This document shows, piece by piece, positions 1 to 8,760 of a stretch of DNA of 64,000 nt; positions within the stretch are counted from its first letter, which is position 1, and the number at the start of each line of letters is the position of its first letter. The stretch is from NCBI GenBank assembly GCA_035499355.1, contig DATJYZ010000134.1, forward strand, positions 1 through 64,000, read 5' to 3'. The stretch is from JAEUPI01 sp035499355 (GTDB lineage Bacteria > Pseudomonadota > Gammaproteobacteria > Burkholderiales > Burkholderiaceae_C). The notes below the pieces were generated by a model, which had not been told where the DNA came from, ran no database searches, and saw only the letters and a list, made by a program, of their open reading frames with translations. The translations under genes and the position numbers were made by a program.

Positions 1-954
1 AATCACTTCGCCACGCGCGAACTCGCCTTCGACTGCCACCACCCCGACGGGCAGCAGGCTCTTGCCCTCGCCGAGCAGCTTTGCGCTGGCGCCGGCATCG
101 ATGGTGACCGCACCGCGCAACTGCAGGTGATCGGCCATCCATTGCTTGCGTGCAGCCAGCTTGGCCGTGCCCGCGCGCAGAAGCGTGCCGATCGACTCAC
201 CGCGAGCCAGGCGCAGCAGCACGTCGGTTTCGCGCCCCCAGGCAATGGTGGTGTCGGCCCCGCTGCGTGCCGCACGCTTGGCCGCCAGCACTTTGGTGAT
301 CATCCCGCCGCGCGACAGCGGCGACGCTGCGCCTCCGGCCATGCGCTCCAGTTCGGGATCGCCCGCGCCGGCCACGGTGATCAATCGTGCACCCGGCTCA
401 GTGCGCGGGTCGGTCGAATACAGTCCTGCCTGGTCGGTCAGGATGATCAAGGCATCGGCCTCGATCAGGTTGGCCACCAGTGCAGCAAGCGTGTCGTTGT
501 CGCCGAACTTGATCTCGTCGGTGACGACAGTGTCGTTCTCGTTGATCACCGGCACCGCCTTCAGCCCCAGCAATGTGAGCAGCGTCGAGCGCGCATTGAG
601 ATAGCGCTCACGGTCAGCCAGGTCGGAGTGCGTGAGCAGGACCTGGGCACTGCGCAAGCCGTGCTCCGACAACTTGCTCTCGTACATCTGCGCCAGGCCC
701 ATCTGGCCGACCGCAGCGGCCGCCTGCAGCTCGTGCAGCTGGCTTGGGCGTGCCGCCATGCCGAGCCGCTTCATGCCTTCCACGATGGCGCCGCTGGACA
801 CCATCACCACTTCGCGGCCCTCGCGCGCGAGGGCCGCCAGCTGCCGACACCAATTGCCGATCGCATCGGGGTCGACGCCGCGCCCTTCGTTTGTGACGAG
901 GCTCGAGCCCACCTTGACGACGATGCGCCGGGCCGCACGCAGCGAATCGTTCAT
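1..954 (-). CDS. proB: Glutamate 5-kinase ProB (3' end outside window)
   Basis: ProB phosphorylates L-glutamate at the gamma carboxyl with ATP, the first step of proline synthesis in the cytoplasm. The reading frame is open from an ATG at 954 down to base 1, giving 318 residues, so only the C-terminal part of the PUA domain is missing at the window edge. Visible features are the N-terminal kinase motif VVKVGSSLVTNEG (residues 12-24), VMVSSGAI, the NENDTV segment, and the start of a PUA domain (LQLRGAVTIDAGA) near residue 280. The ATG overlaps the stop codon of obg (ATGA), so the two are translationally coupled in the rplU-rpmA-obg-proB order usual in betaproteobacteria. Confidence 0.95.
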   Translation of the reverse strand, partial: MNDSLRAARRIVVKVGSSLVTNEGRGVDPDAIGNWCRQLAALAREGREVVMVSSGAIVEGMKRLGMAARPSQLHELQAAAAVGQMGLAQMYESKLSEHGLRSAQVLLTHSDLADRERYLNARSTLLTLLGLKAVPVINENDTVVTDEIKFGDNDTLAALVANLIEADALIILTDQAGLYSTDPRTEPGARLITVAGAGDPELERMAGGAASPLSRGGMITKVLAAKRAARSGADTTIAWGRETDVLLRLARGESIGTLLRAGTAKLAARKQWMADHLQLRGAVTIDAGASAKLLGEGKSLLPVGVVAVEGEFARGEVI

Positions 955-2024
955 GGCGCAGCCACCGGGTCGTCGCGGAACCGCACGTCGCTGTCGTCGG
1001 ATCCTTCCGGCGGCCGGGCGGTGCTCAATTCGTGCCACGCCGCCTCGAGCAGCGGCTTGAGGCCCTCGCGGGCCACCGCCGAAACAGCGAACACCGGCCC
1101 TTTCCAGCGCAAGCGGCGCACGATCTCCTTCATCAAGGCATTGCGCCGATCGCTCGGCACCAGGTCGACCTTGTTCAGCACCAACCATCGTGGCTTGCGA
1201 TAGAGCGCCTCGTCGTACTTGCGTAACTCGCCCACGACCGCCCGCGCTTGCGCCACCGGGTCGACCGTCTCATCCATGGGCGCGATGTCGATCACGTGCC
1301 ACAACAGTCGCGTGCGTTGCAGGTGACGCAGGAAGTGGTGGCCCAGGCCAGCGCCCTCGGACGCACCCTCGATCAAACCCGGGATGTCCGCCACGACGAA
1401 ACTGCGCCCTTCGCCGACCCGCACCACGCCGAGGTTGGGGTGCAGCGTCGTGAAGGGATAGTCGGCAATCTTTGGCCGGGCATTGGAGATCGCGGCGATG
1501 AGCGTCGATTTGCCGGCATTGGGCATGCCGAGCAATCCGACATCGGCCAGAACGCGCAACTCCAGCCGCAGCTTGCGCTGTTCGCCAGGCCAGCCCGCTG
1601 TCTTCTTGCGCGGTGCACGATTGGTGCTGGTCTTGAAGCGCAGATTGCCGAAGCCGCCATCGCCGCCGCGCGCCAGCACCACGCGCTGCTCGGGCTCCAG
1701 CAATTCGGCCAGCACCTCGTGGGTGTCCAGGTTGGTGATGATGGTGCCCACGGGCATGCGCAGCACCACGTCGGCGCCAGCGGCGCCGAATTGGTCTGCA
1801 CCTCGACCTGGCTCGCCATTCTTGGCCACGTGCCGCCTCGCGTAGCGGAAGTCGACCAGCGTGTTGAGGTTGGCATCGGCCAGTGCGACGACGGAGCCGC
1901 CGCGACCGCCATCACCGCCATCGGGTCCCCCCAATGGCATGAACTTCTCGCGGCGGAAGCTGGCGCACCCCCCGCCACCGTTGCCGGCCGCGACGTCAAT
2001 CACGGCTTCGTCGATGAACTTCAT
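951..2024 (-). CDS. obg: GTPase Obg (CgtA), ribosome assembly and stress
   Basis: Obg is an essential GTPase that binds the 50S subunit late in assembly. The 357-residue product has the glycine-rich Obg fold at the N terminus (GNGGGGCASFRREKF, then GGPDGGDGGRGGS). A G domain follows, with G1 GMPNAGKST near residue 165, G3 DIPGLIEGA and G4 NKVD. The C-terminal tail is short and acidic. An ATG nine bases upstream (2033) is also in frame, but the GAGGA ribosome-binding site sits at proper distance only from the ATG at 2024. The stop overlaps the proB start. A terminator-like hairpin lies between rpmA and this gene. Confidence 0.96.
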   Translation of the reverse strand: MKFIDEAVIDVAAGNGGGGCASFRREKFMPLGGPDGGDGGRGGSVVALADANLNTLVDFRYARRHVAKNGEPGRGADQFGAAGADVVLRMPVGTIITNLDTHEVLAELLEPEQRVVLARGGDGGFGNLRFKTSTNRAPRKKTAGWPGEQRKLRLELRVLADVGLLGMPNAGKSTLIAAISNARPKIADYPFTTLHPNLGVVRVGEGRSFVVADIPGLIEGASEGAGLGHHFLRHLQRTRLLWHVIDIAPMDETVDPVAQARAVVGELRKYDEALYRKPRWLVLNKVDLVPSDRRNALMKEIVRRLRWKGPVFAVSAVAREGLKPLLEAAWHELSTARPPEGSDDSDVRFRDDPVAAP

Positions 2025-2045
2025 ACCATGCATTCCTCGCGGTCA

Positions 2046-2074
2046 AACAAAAAAGCCCCGGCATGCCGAGGCTT
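2046..2074 (-). terminator. Intrinsic terminator-like hairpin between rpmA and obg
   Basis: Read on the minus strand, a ten-base arm AAGCCTCGGC pairs with GCCGGGGCTT (one G-T pair) around a two-base AT centre, and it is followed directly by a run of Ts. The + strand shows arms at 2053-2062 and 2065-2074 with an A-rich tract at 2045-2054. It lies downstream of rpmA and only about 22 bases before the obg start. It could therefore end or attenuate the ribosomal protein transcript ahead of obg. Confidence 0.7.
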
Positions 2075-2104
2075 CGTCTGCGCCGTTCGGCAAACGGGGT
2101 GGAG

Positions 2105-2362
2105 CTACGCCGGATCCACCGTCACGGTCTGTCGCCGCAGCGGCCCCTTGATTGCGAAGCCGACTTTGCCGTCGACAAGCGCGAACAACGTGTGGTCCTT
2201 GCCGGTGCCCACGTTGGTACCCGCATGAAACTTGGTACCTCGCTGCCGAACGATCACCGATCCTGCGGACACGACTTGACCACCGAAGGCCTTCACGCCC
2301 AGCATCTTCGGCTGCGAATCGCGGCCGTTCCGGGTCGAGCCGCCACCCTTTTTCTGCGCCAT
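2105..2362 (-). CDS. rpmA: 50S ribosomal protein L27
   Basis: The 85-residue product is a full-length bL27 with the N-terminal MAQKKGGGSTRNGRDS extension that reaches the peptidyl transferase centre, then VIVRQRGTKFHAGTNVG and KDHTLFALVDGKV. No N-terminal protease-cleaved leader of the Firmicutes type is present. It lies 29 bases downstream of rplU and is almost certainly co-transcribed with it. The minus-strand terminator-like hairpin at 2046-2074 lies just past its stop. Confidence 0.97.
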   Translation of the reverse strand: MAQKKGGGSTRNGRDSQPKMLGVKAFGGQVVSAGSVIVRQRGTKFHAGTNVGTGKDHTLFALVDGKVGFAIKGPLRRQTVTVDPA

Positions 2363-2391
2363 GGTCTCTTGCTTCCTCGAAGGCCCTTCGG

Positions 2392-2703
2392 TCAGGCGTC
2401 CACCGAGCCGATCTGTAACTCGGTATACCCCTGGCGATGCCCGGCGTGGCGTTGATAGTGCTTCCGGCGACGCATCTTGAAGATGCGGACCTTCGGATGC
2501 AGGCCGTGCGACAGCACGGTCGCCTTGACGGTCGCGCCATCCACCAGCGGGGCACCAACCTTGACCTCGGCGCCACTGCCGATCGCCAGAACTTGGTCGA
2601 GCACGATCTCCTGACCCACGTCGGCGCCGATATGCTCCACCTTGACTTTGTCTCCGACGGCAACTTTGTACTGTTTGCCACCGGTTCGAATGACCGCGTA
2701 CAT
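2392..2703 (-). CDS. rplU: 50S ribosomal protein L21
   Basis: The 103-residue product is a full-length bL21, starting MYAVIRTGGKQYKV and carrying the conserved VLSHGLHPKVRIFKMRRRK and HYQRHAGHRQ segments that contact 23S rRNA. It is the first gene of the minus-strand rplU-rpmA-(terminator)-obg-proB block. Its start region is divergent from ispB, with about 200 bases between the two start codons. Confidence 0.97.
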   Translation of the reverse strand: MYAVIRTGGKQYKVAVGDKVKVEHIGADVGQEIVLDQVLAIGSGAEVKVGAPLVDGATVKATVLSHGLHPKVRIFKMRRRKHYQRHAGHRQGYTELQIGSVDA

Positions 2704-2759
2704 GCTCGCCTCACAGCCTGCCGCCAGCCCGAGCGATTGCGGGCCAGGCGAAGCTGTTG

Positions 2760-2765
2760 AGTATA
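2760..2765 (-). promoter_or_regulatory. Candidate -10 element for rplU-rpmA
   Basis: On the minus strand the hexamer TATACT lies 56 bases before the rplU ATG, in the divergent region with ispB. No convincing -35 box is seen 16-18 bases upstream, so this is a tentative call from one element only. Confidence 0.3.
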
Positions 2766-2878
2766 ACCCAGCCCTGTCCGATGGCGCTGCGCTGCGAGGA
2801 CACGGAGGCGCCTGGCTCGCTCGCTCAGCCCTGCGAAAGCCCCTCGCGGCCTGCCGCCGGTAGTTCGGGACCGCTTCC

Positions 2879-2884
2879 TATAAT
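2879..2884 (+). promoter_or_regulatory. Candidate -10 element (TATAAT) for ispB
   Basis: A perfect TATAAT lies 25 bases before the GTG start of ispB, with a GGAAAG ribosome-binding site between them. A good -35 box is not visible at the expected distance. Confidence 0.45.
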
Positions 2885-2909
2885 CCCTGGCCCATCTGGA
2901 AAGCGCCCA

Positions 2910-3893
2910 GTGCCTGAGTCGAGCACCGTCCAAAGCAGTGGCCTCGACGCGGTTGCCGCCGATCTGGCGGAGGTCGATCGGGTCATCCGGCAGCGGCTCA
3001 AATCGGATGTGACGCTGATCGACCAGATCGGCGCATACATCGTCGGCGCGGGCGGCAAGCGGATTCGTCCGCGCCTTGTGTTGTTGTTTGCTCAGGCGCT
3101 TGGCCACCAGGGACCGGCACGCCACGAACTGGCTGCGATCGTGGAGTTCATTCACACCGCCACGTTGCTGCACGACGACGTGGTCGACGAATCATCGATG
3201 CGACGGGGCCGACCTACCGCGAATGCTCTGTTCGGCAACGCGGCCAGCGTGCTGGTGGGTGACTTCCTGTACTCCCGCGCCTTCCAGATGATGGTGTCGG
3301 TGGGCTCGATGCGCGTGCTGGACGTCCTGGCTGACGCGACCAACGTGATTGCCGAGGGCGAGGTGCTGCAGTTGATCAACATGCACGACCCGGACACGTC
3401 GGTGGAAGACTACCTGCGCGTCATCCGCTACAAGACTGCCAAGCTGTTCGAGGCCAGTGCCCGCCTGGGGGCGGTGATCGCACAGTCCGCTGCAGACGTC
3501 GAGGAGGCGTGCGCGGACTACGGGCGCTCGCTCGGCACTGCATTCCAGTTGGTCGACGACCTGCTCGACTATGAAGGCGACCCCGGACAACTGGGCAAGA
3601 ACGTCGGCGACGACCTGCGGGAGGGCAAGCCGACCCTCCCGTTGCTGATGGCAATGGCTCGCGGGACACCCGAAGAGCGAACCTTGCTGCGGCGGGCCAT
3701 CGTCAACGGCGAAGTCGAGCGACTGCGCGATATCGTCGGTGTCGTTCGCCGAACGGGTGCCCTCGATGCCACGCGGGAGGCTGCTCGCGCAGAGGCGGGT
3801 AAGGCAAGGGCCTCCTTGGTGTGGCTTGCACCGAGTCCGGCCAAGGACGCTTTGTTAGAATTGTCTTTTCGTGCCGTCGACCGTTCCTCTTGA
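2910..3893 (+). CDS. ispB: Octaprenyl diphosphate synthase (trans-polyprenyl transferase)
   Basis: This enzyme elongates farnesyl diphosphate with isopentenyl diphosphate to make the ubiquinone side chain. The frame is open further upstream, but a GTG at 2910, seven bases after GGAAAG, gives 327 residues, close to the usual IspB length. Both aspartate-rich prenyltransferase motifs are present: LLHDDVVDES (first) and QLVDDLLDYEGD (second). GGKRIRPRL near the N terminus binds the diphosphate. The exact product chain length (C40 or another) cannot be read from the sequence. The tRNA-Pro gene begins 40 bases after the stop. Confidence 0.93.
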   Translation: MPESSTVQSSGLDAVAADLAEVDRVIRQRLKSDVTLIDQIGAYIVGAGGKRIRPRLVLLFAQALGHQGPARHELAAIVEFIHTATLLHDDVVDESSMRRGRPTANALFGNAASVLVGDFLYSRAFQMMVSVGSMRVLDVLADATNVIAEGEVLQLINMHDPDTSVEDYLRVIRYKTAKLFEASARLGAVIAQSAADVEEACADYGRSLGTAFQLVDDLLDYEGDPGQLGKNVGDDLREGKPTLPLLMAMARGTPEERTLLRRAIVNGEVERLRDIVGVVRRTGALDATREAARAEAGKARASLVWLAPSPAKDALLELSFRAVDRSS

Positions 3894-3933
3894 CGGTCGG
3901 TGCATGCGGGCTGGAGATGCCCGTCTGCGGCAG

Positions 3934-4010
3934 CGGGGTGTAGCTTAGCCTGGTAGAGCGCTACGTTCGGGACGTAGAGGCCGGAGGTTCGAATCCTCTC
4001 ACCCCGACCA
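3934..4010 (+). tRNA. tRNA-Pro (anticodon CGG)
   Basis: The 77-base cloverleaf has acceptor arms CGGGGTG (3934-3940) and CACCCCG (4000-4006). The anticodon stem CTACG/CGTAG encloses the loop TTCGGGA, giving anticodon CGG for proline codon CCG. The T loop is TTCGAAT, the discriminator base is A, and CCA is encoded. It sits between ispB and pilB on the same strand. Confidence 0.97.
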
Positions 4011-4123
4011 GCAACCGCCCGAGTCTGACGTTGGCGACCCATCGTGTGGCACCACGGCGACCTGCCGTGAAGAAGTGCCCGCTCCCTTCCTAGCCGCCGT
4101 TTACAGTGTTGCAGGGATCAGCG

Positions 4124-5884
4124 ATGATCCCTCGCCCACCCCCCAACGCGGTCATAGCCACGCCTGTGGATACCCTTGTCGACTCACCCCAATCCACGCT
4201 GTCCGGCGTGGCGCGGGTGTTGGTGCATGCTGGTCGACTTGGCGTCAAGAACGCCGAAGAACTCGTCAAGAGCGCCAAGGAGCGGAAGGTCAGCTTCGTA
4301 TCGGCGGTGATCTCCGCTGGCGCCGTATCCGCCACCGACCTGGCCCACACGTTGTCGGCGAGCTTGGCGCTGCCGCTGCTGGATCTCAACGCGATCGACG
4401 GCGAGAAGCTCCCGCGCAATCTGGTCGACGGCAAGCTGGCGCAGCAATATCAGATCATCGTATTGGGCCGCAGGGGCAGTCGGCTGTTCATCGGCGGCGC
4501 CGATCCGACCGATCAGGAAGCGGTCGAGCGGATCAAATTCGCCACTCAGCTGTCGCCCGAGTGGGTGATCGTCGAGTACGACAAGCTCGGCAAGCTGCTC
4601 GAGAACCAGGGCACCAGTGCCAGCGAAGCCTTGGCTTCGATGGCCGAGGGCGAGTTCGACTTCGACGTGGCCGAGGACGATGGCGCTGCCCCGGAGCAGG
4701 CCGATGTCGCCCAGGAAGTCGAAGACGCACCGGTTGTGCGCTTCTTGCAGAAGATGCTGATCGATGCAATCAACGCGCGCGCGTCGGATCTGCACTTCGA
4801 ACCCTACGAGTACAACTACCGCGTGCGCTTCCGCATCGATGGCGAGCTGCGCGAGATCACTCAGCCGCCGATTGCGATCAAGGACAAGCTGGCGTCGCGT
4901 ATCAAGGTCATCAGCCGGCTCGATATCGCCGAAAAACGCGTGCCGCAGGACGGCCGCATGAAGCTCAAGTTCGGCAATCGTGCCATCGACTTCCGCGTCT
5001 CGACCTTGCCGACGCTCTTCGGCGAGAAGATCGTGATCCGTATCCTGGATCCGTCGAGCGCGAAGCTGGGCATCGAAGCGCTGGGCTACGAGAAGATCGA
5101 GCGCGACCGACTCACCAGCGCGATCCAGCGGCCGTACGGCATGATCCTGGTGACCGGGCCCACGGGATCGGGCAAGACAGTATCGCTGTACACCTGCCTC
5201 AACATCCTCAACCAGCCCGGCGTCAACATCTCGACGGTCGAGGATCCGGCGGAAATCAACCTGCCCGGTATCAACCAAGTCAACGTCAACGACAAGGCCG
5301 GGTTGAACTTCGCGACCGCACTCAAGGCATTCCTGCGACAGGATCCGGACGTCATCATGGTCGGCGAAATCCGCGACCTCGAAACCGCCGACATCGCGAT
5401 CAAGGCCGCTCAGACCGGCCACTTGGTGATGTCGACGCTGCACACCAACGACGCCCCGACCACGCTGACCCGGATGCTGAACATGGGCGTGGCGCCATTC
5501 AACATCGCCGCCAGCGTGCTGCTCATAACCGCGCAGCGCCTGGCGCGGCGCCTGTGCGAGAACTGCAAGCAGCCCGCCGACTACCCGCGTGAGTCGCTGC
5601 TGAAGGCGGGTTACCGGGCCGAGGATCTCGATGGCTCCTGGAAGGCCTATCGAGCCGTCGGCTGCTCGGCCTGCAACAACGGCTACAAGGGTCGGGTCGG
5701 CGTTTACCAGGTGATGCCCATTTCGGACGCGATCCAACGCATCATCCTGTCCGAAGGCACTGCGATGGATATCGCGGCGCAGGCGCTGAAGGACGGTGTG
5801 CGCGATCTGCGGCAGTCGGGCCTGGTGAAGGTCCGCGCCGGCGTCACGACTCTGGAAGAAGTGATCGCGGTCACCAACGAGTAG
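4124..5884 (+). CDS. pilB: Type IV pilus assembly ATPase PilB
   Basis: PilB is the cytoplasmic hexameric ATPase that drives pilin polymerisation at the inner membrane. The ATG at 4124 follows AGGG by seven bases, giving 586 residues; a GTG six codons upstream is the alternative. The N-terminal regulatory domain (LDLNAIDGEKLPRNLV region) is followed by the motor domain. There, Walker A is GPTGSGKT, the Asp box includes VEDPAE, Walker B is VIMVGEIRD, and the His box is TGHLVMSTLHTNDA. A tetracysteine zinc site (CENC and CSAC) lies near the C terminus. It is followed at once by pilC and pilD. No pilin gene is in the window. Confidence 0.96.
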   Translation: MIPRPPPNAVIATPVDTLVDSPQSTLSGVARVLVHAGRLGVKNAEELVKSAKERKVSFVSAVISAGAVSATDLAHTLSASLALPLLDLNAIDGEKLPRNLVDGKLAQQYQIIVLGRRGSRLFIGGADPTDQEAVERIKFATQLSPEWVIVEYDKLGKLLENQGTSASEALASMAEGEFDFDVAEDDGAAPEQADVAQEVEDAPVVRFLQKMLIDAINARASDLHFEPYEYNYRVRFRIDGELREITQPPIAIKDKLASRIKVISRLDIAEKRVPQDGRMKLKFGNRAIDFRVSTLPTLFGEKIVIRILDPSSAKLGIEALGYEKIERDRLTSAIQRPYGMILVTGPTGSGKTVSLYTCLNILNQPGVNISTVEDPAEINLPGINQVNVNDKAGLNFATALKAFLRQDPDVIMVGEIRDLETADIAIKAAQTGHLVMSTLHTNDAPTTLTRMLNMGVAPFNIAASVLLITAQRLARRLCENCKQPADYPRESLLKAGYRAEDLDGSWKAYRAVGCSACNNGYKGRVGVYQVMPISDAIQRIILSEGTAMDIAAQALKDGVRDLRQSGLVKVRAGVTTLEEVIAVTNE

Positions 5885-5936
5885 GCAACGGTTGCGGTCG
5901 ATCTGGTCCACGCACCAGAGAGCCGCCGGAGGAATC

Positions 5937-7166
5937 ATGGCAACAGCTGTCGCCGCGCGCGGCCTCAAGAACGTCAAGGAAACGGTCTACGAGTGGGAAG
6001 GCCGCGACAAGAACGGCAAGATCATGCGCGGCGAAATGCGCGCGGGCGGCGAGGCAATGGTGTCGGCCAGTCTGCGACGCCAGGGCATCCTCGTCACACG
6101 TGTCAAGAAGCGCCGCACCAGCGGTGGCCGCTCTGTCAAACAGAAGGACATCGCCGTCTTCACGCGCCAGCTCGCAACGATGATGAAGGCGGGCGTGCCG
6201 TTGCTGCAGGCCTTCGACATCGTCGCGCGGGGCAGCCCCAATCCCAAGCTGACGCGTCTCCTCACCGACATCCGCTCAGACGTCGAGACCGGCACCAGCT
6301 TGTCGGCCGCGTTCCGCAAGCATCCGATGTACTTCGACGCGCTGTACTGCAACCTGGTTGAGGCCGGCGAGGCGGGCGGCATTCTGGAGGCGCTGCTCGA
6401 CCGCTTGGCGCTGTACCAGGAGAAGACGCTCGAACTCAAGCGCAAGATCAAGTCGGCGCTGATGTACCCGATCGCGGTGATCGTGGTGGCGTTCGTGGTG
6501 CTGACCGTGATCATGATCTTCGTGATTCCGGCATTCAAGGACGTGTTCAAGTCCTTCGGCGCCGACCTGCCTGCGCCCACGCTCGCGGTCATCGCGATGA
6601 GCGAGTTCTTCGTCAAATACTGGTGGGCTATCTTCGGGTTTCTTGGTGGCGGGGGTTATTTCTTCTTCCAGTCGTGGAAGCGTTCGGAGAAGATGCAGAA
6701 GGCGATGGACCGCATGCTGCTCCGCATTCCGGTCTTCGGGGACCTGATCTACAAGTCGGTGATCGCGCGCTGGACGCGGACACTGTCCACGATGTTTGCA
6801 GCCGGGGTGCCCCTGGTCGAAGCGCTGGACTCGGTCGGCGGAGCGTCGGGCAACGCAGTGTTCGTCGAGGCAACGGAGCAGATTCAAAAGGATGTATCGA
6901 CCGGTGCCGCCCTGACGACGTCGATGCAGACAACCGGTGTGTTCCCGTCGATGGTGCTGCAGATGGCCGCGATCGGCGAGGAGTCGGGCGCGCTGGACCA
7001 CATGCTGGCGAAGGCGGCCGAGTTCTACGAGCAGGAAGTGGACGAGATGGTCAAGGGCCTGTCGAGCCTGATGGAGCCGTTCATCATCGTGATCCTCGGC
7101 GTGTTGATCGGCGGCATCGTTGTGTCGATGTACCTGCCCATCTTCAAGCTCGGCGCCGTGGTCTGA
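5937..7166 (+). CDS. pilC: Type IV pilus inner membrane platform protein PilC
   Basis: PilC is the polytopic membrane protein on which PilB acts. From the ATG at 5937 (preceded by GGAGGA) the product has 409 residues. It has an N-terminal segment YEWEGRDKNGKIMRGEM and two repeated GspF domains (VFTRQLATMMKAGVPLLQAF and SVIARWTRTLSTMFAAGVPL). The three hydrophobic segments are one after each GspF start and one at the C terminus (FIIVILGVLIGGIVVSMYLP). The stop is one base before the GTG of pilD, so pilB-pilC-pilD form one operon. Confidence 0.96.
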   Translation: MATAVAARGLKNVKETVYEWEGRDKNGKIMRGEMRAGGEAMVSASLRRQGILVTRVKKRRTSGGRSVKQKDIAVFTRQLATMMKAGVPLLQAFDIVARGSPNPKLTRLLTDIRSDVETGTSLSAAFRKHPMYFDALYCNLVEAGEAGGILEALLDRLALYQEKTLELKRKIKSALMYPIAVIVVAFVVLTVIMIFVIPAFKDVFKSFGADLPAPTLAVIAMSEFFVKYWWAIFGFLGGGGYFFFQSWKRSEKMQKAMDRMLLRIPVFGDLIYKSVIARWTRTLSTMFAAGVPLVEALDSVGGASGNAVFVEATEQIQKDVSTGAALTTSMQTTGVFPSMVLQMAAIGEESGALDHMLAKAAEFYEQEVDEMVKGLSSLMEPFIIVILGVLIGGIVVSMYLPIFKLGAVV

Positions 7167-7167
7167 C

Positions 7168-8082
7168 GTGCCGGGCTGGCTGCTGCACCCGGCGACACTC
7201 GCACTCATCGGCCTTGCGGTCGGCAGTTTCCTCAATGTCGTCATTCATCGGCTGCCGTCGATGCTTGAGCGCGACTGGTGGCGCGATGTGCTCCACCAAC
7301 TGGGTGACACCGCGTCGTACCGACGGGTGTTCGGGTCGGCAGCGCCTGAGCCGCTGTTGCAGTCGGGCGCGGACCTGCAGGCGGCGATCGGCTCGCTATC
7401 GCCGTTGAGCCTGGCGCGGCCTGCGTCGCGCTGCCCGTCGTGCGGACATCGCATCCGGGCTTACGAGAATGTGCCGGTGATCAGTTGGCTGGCATTGCGC
7501 GGGCGCTGTTCCTCGTGCCGTGCTCGCATCTCGGCCCGGTATCCCGTGATTGAGTTGGCGTCTGCTGTGCTGTTCGCAGCGATCGGCTGGCGCATGGGCG
7601 CCCAACCGCAGGTGTGGCTGTGGTGCGGGTTCGGTGCCGCGTTGCTGGCGTTGGCCTGGATCGATTGGGACACCACGGTGCTTCCAGATGCAATCACGCT
7701 TCCGTTGCTCTGGGCCGGACTCTTGTGCGCCGTGCTGGGTTGGACCATCGCCCCCGTCACCGCGATCATCGGAGCGGCCGCAGGCTACTTGTCGCTGTGG
7801 ACCGTGTATTGGTTCTTCAAGCTGGCCACCGGCAAGGAAGGCATGGGCTACGGCGACTTCAAGCTGTTGGCGGCGTTGGGCGCCTGGCTGGGCTGGCAGG
7901 CGCTGCTGCCGATCGTCCTGGCTGCATCACTGATCGGTGCCGTGATCGGCATCGCGATGAAGGCGAGCGGCGCACTGCGCGAAGGGCGGTATGTTCCGTT
8001 CGGCCCGTTTCTGGCGGGCGCCGGGTTGGTCGTGATGTTGGTTGGCGTCCCCATCGCTTTGGGTTGGATCGGGTTGAACTGA
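7168..8082 (+). CDS. pilD: Prepilin peptidase / N-methyltransferase PilD
   Basis: PilD cleaves the leader of type IV prepilins and methylates the new N terminus at the inner membrane. The GTG at 7168, one base after the pilC stop, gives 304 residues. Visible marks are GSFLNVVIHRLP at the N terminus, the four-cysteine cytoplasmic domain (CPSCGHRI and CSSCRARI), the first catalytic aspartate in AWIDWDT, and the GxGD motif in GMGYGDFK. Several further hydrophobic helices follow. The N-terminal insert between HRLP and CPSC is about 50 residues, as in other betaproteobacteria. Confidence 0.95.
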   Translation: MPGWLLHPATLALIGLAVGSFLNVVIHRLPSMLERDWWRDVLHQLGDTASYRRVFGSAAPEPLLQSGADLQAAIGSLSPLSLARPASRCPSCGHRIRAYENVPVISWLALRGRCSSCRARISARYPVIELASAVLFAAIGWRMGAQPQVWLWCGFGAALLALAWIDWDTTVLPDAITLPLLWAGLLCAVLGWTIAPVTAIIGAAAGYLSLWTVYWFFKLATGKEGMGYGDFKLLAALGAWLGWQALLPIVLAASLIGAVIGIAMKASGALREGRYVPFGPFLAGAGLVVMLVGVPIALGWIGLN

Positions 8083-8098
8083 ACCTGCGCGCGGCACC

Positions 8099-8707
8099 AT
8101 GGCGATTCGTCGCATCGGACTGACCGGCGGCATCGGCAGCGGCAAGAGCACGGTGGCCGAACTCTGGGTGACCAACGGCGCGGCGCTCGTCGATACCGAC
8201 GCGATCGCCCGATCGCTGACCGGCCCTGGCGGTGCGGCGATACCCGCGATGCGAGCGCAGTTCGGTGCCGATCTTATCGACGCCGACGGGGCGCTCGATC
8301 GGCCGCGCATGCGCGAGCTGGCCTTCAACGATCCATCTTCGAAGCATCGCCTCGAGGCCATCCTGCATCCGCTGATCGGTACCGAGGCCATGGCGCAGGC
8401 GGCCCGCTCTCAGAGCCGCGCGATCATCTTCGACGTGCCACTGATGGTGGAGTCGTCGCATTGGCGTTCCCGCTGCGACAGGATCGTGGTAGTCGATTGC
8501 GGCGAGCAGACACAGATCGAGCGCGTGACGCGCCGCTCCGGATGGCCTGCCGACCAGGTACGTCGAGTCATCGCACAGCAGGCACCGCGCAGCGCGCGGC
8601 GCGCCATCGCCGACGCCATCATCCACAACGACGGTCTATCGTTCGATGGATTGCGCGCTGCCGTCCATTCACTGTGGGCTCTGTGGGTGGAGGGCGCGAC
8701 CACGTAG
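8099..8707 (+). CDS. coaE: Dephospho-CoA kinase
   Basis: CoaE phosphorylates the 3' hydroxyl of dephospho-CoA in the last step of coenzyme A synthesis. The 202-residue product starts MAIRRIGLTGGIGSGKST, a P-loop at its N terminus. DTDAIAR follows shortly after, then the lid region with DRPRMRELAF and the VPLMVESSHW segment. It follows pilD by 16 bases, the order usual in beta- and gammaproteobacteria, where it is co-transcribed with the pilus genes. Confidence 0.96.
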   Translation: MAIRRIGLTGGIGSGKSTVAELWVTNGAALVDTDAIARSLTGPGGAAIPAMRAQFGADLIDADGALDRPRMRELAFNDPSSKHRLEAILHPLIGTEAMAQAARSQSRAIIFDVPLMVESSHWRSRCDRIVVVDCGEQTQIERVTRRSGWPADQVRRVIAQQAPRSARRAIADAIIHNDGLSFDGLRAAVHSLWALWVEGATT

Positions 8708-8760
8708 AGCGCTGTGAAACAATCGCGCTCCTGCACCTTGGCCTTGCGGGAGCCGATGGA

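Noticed and set aside
1..954. Truncation of proB
   Set aside because: The frame is open to base 1, so this is the edge of the window, not a broken gene.
3878..3899. Hairpin CGACCGT / ACGGTCG at the ispB stop as a terminator
   Set aside because: No T tract follows and the tRNA gene begins 35 bases later; too weak to call.
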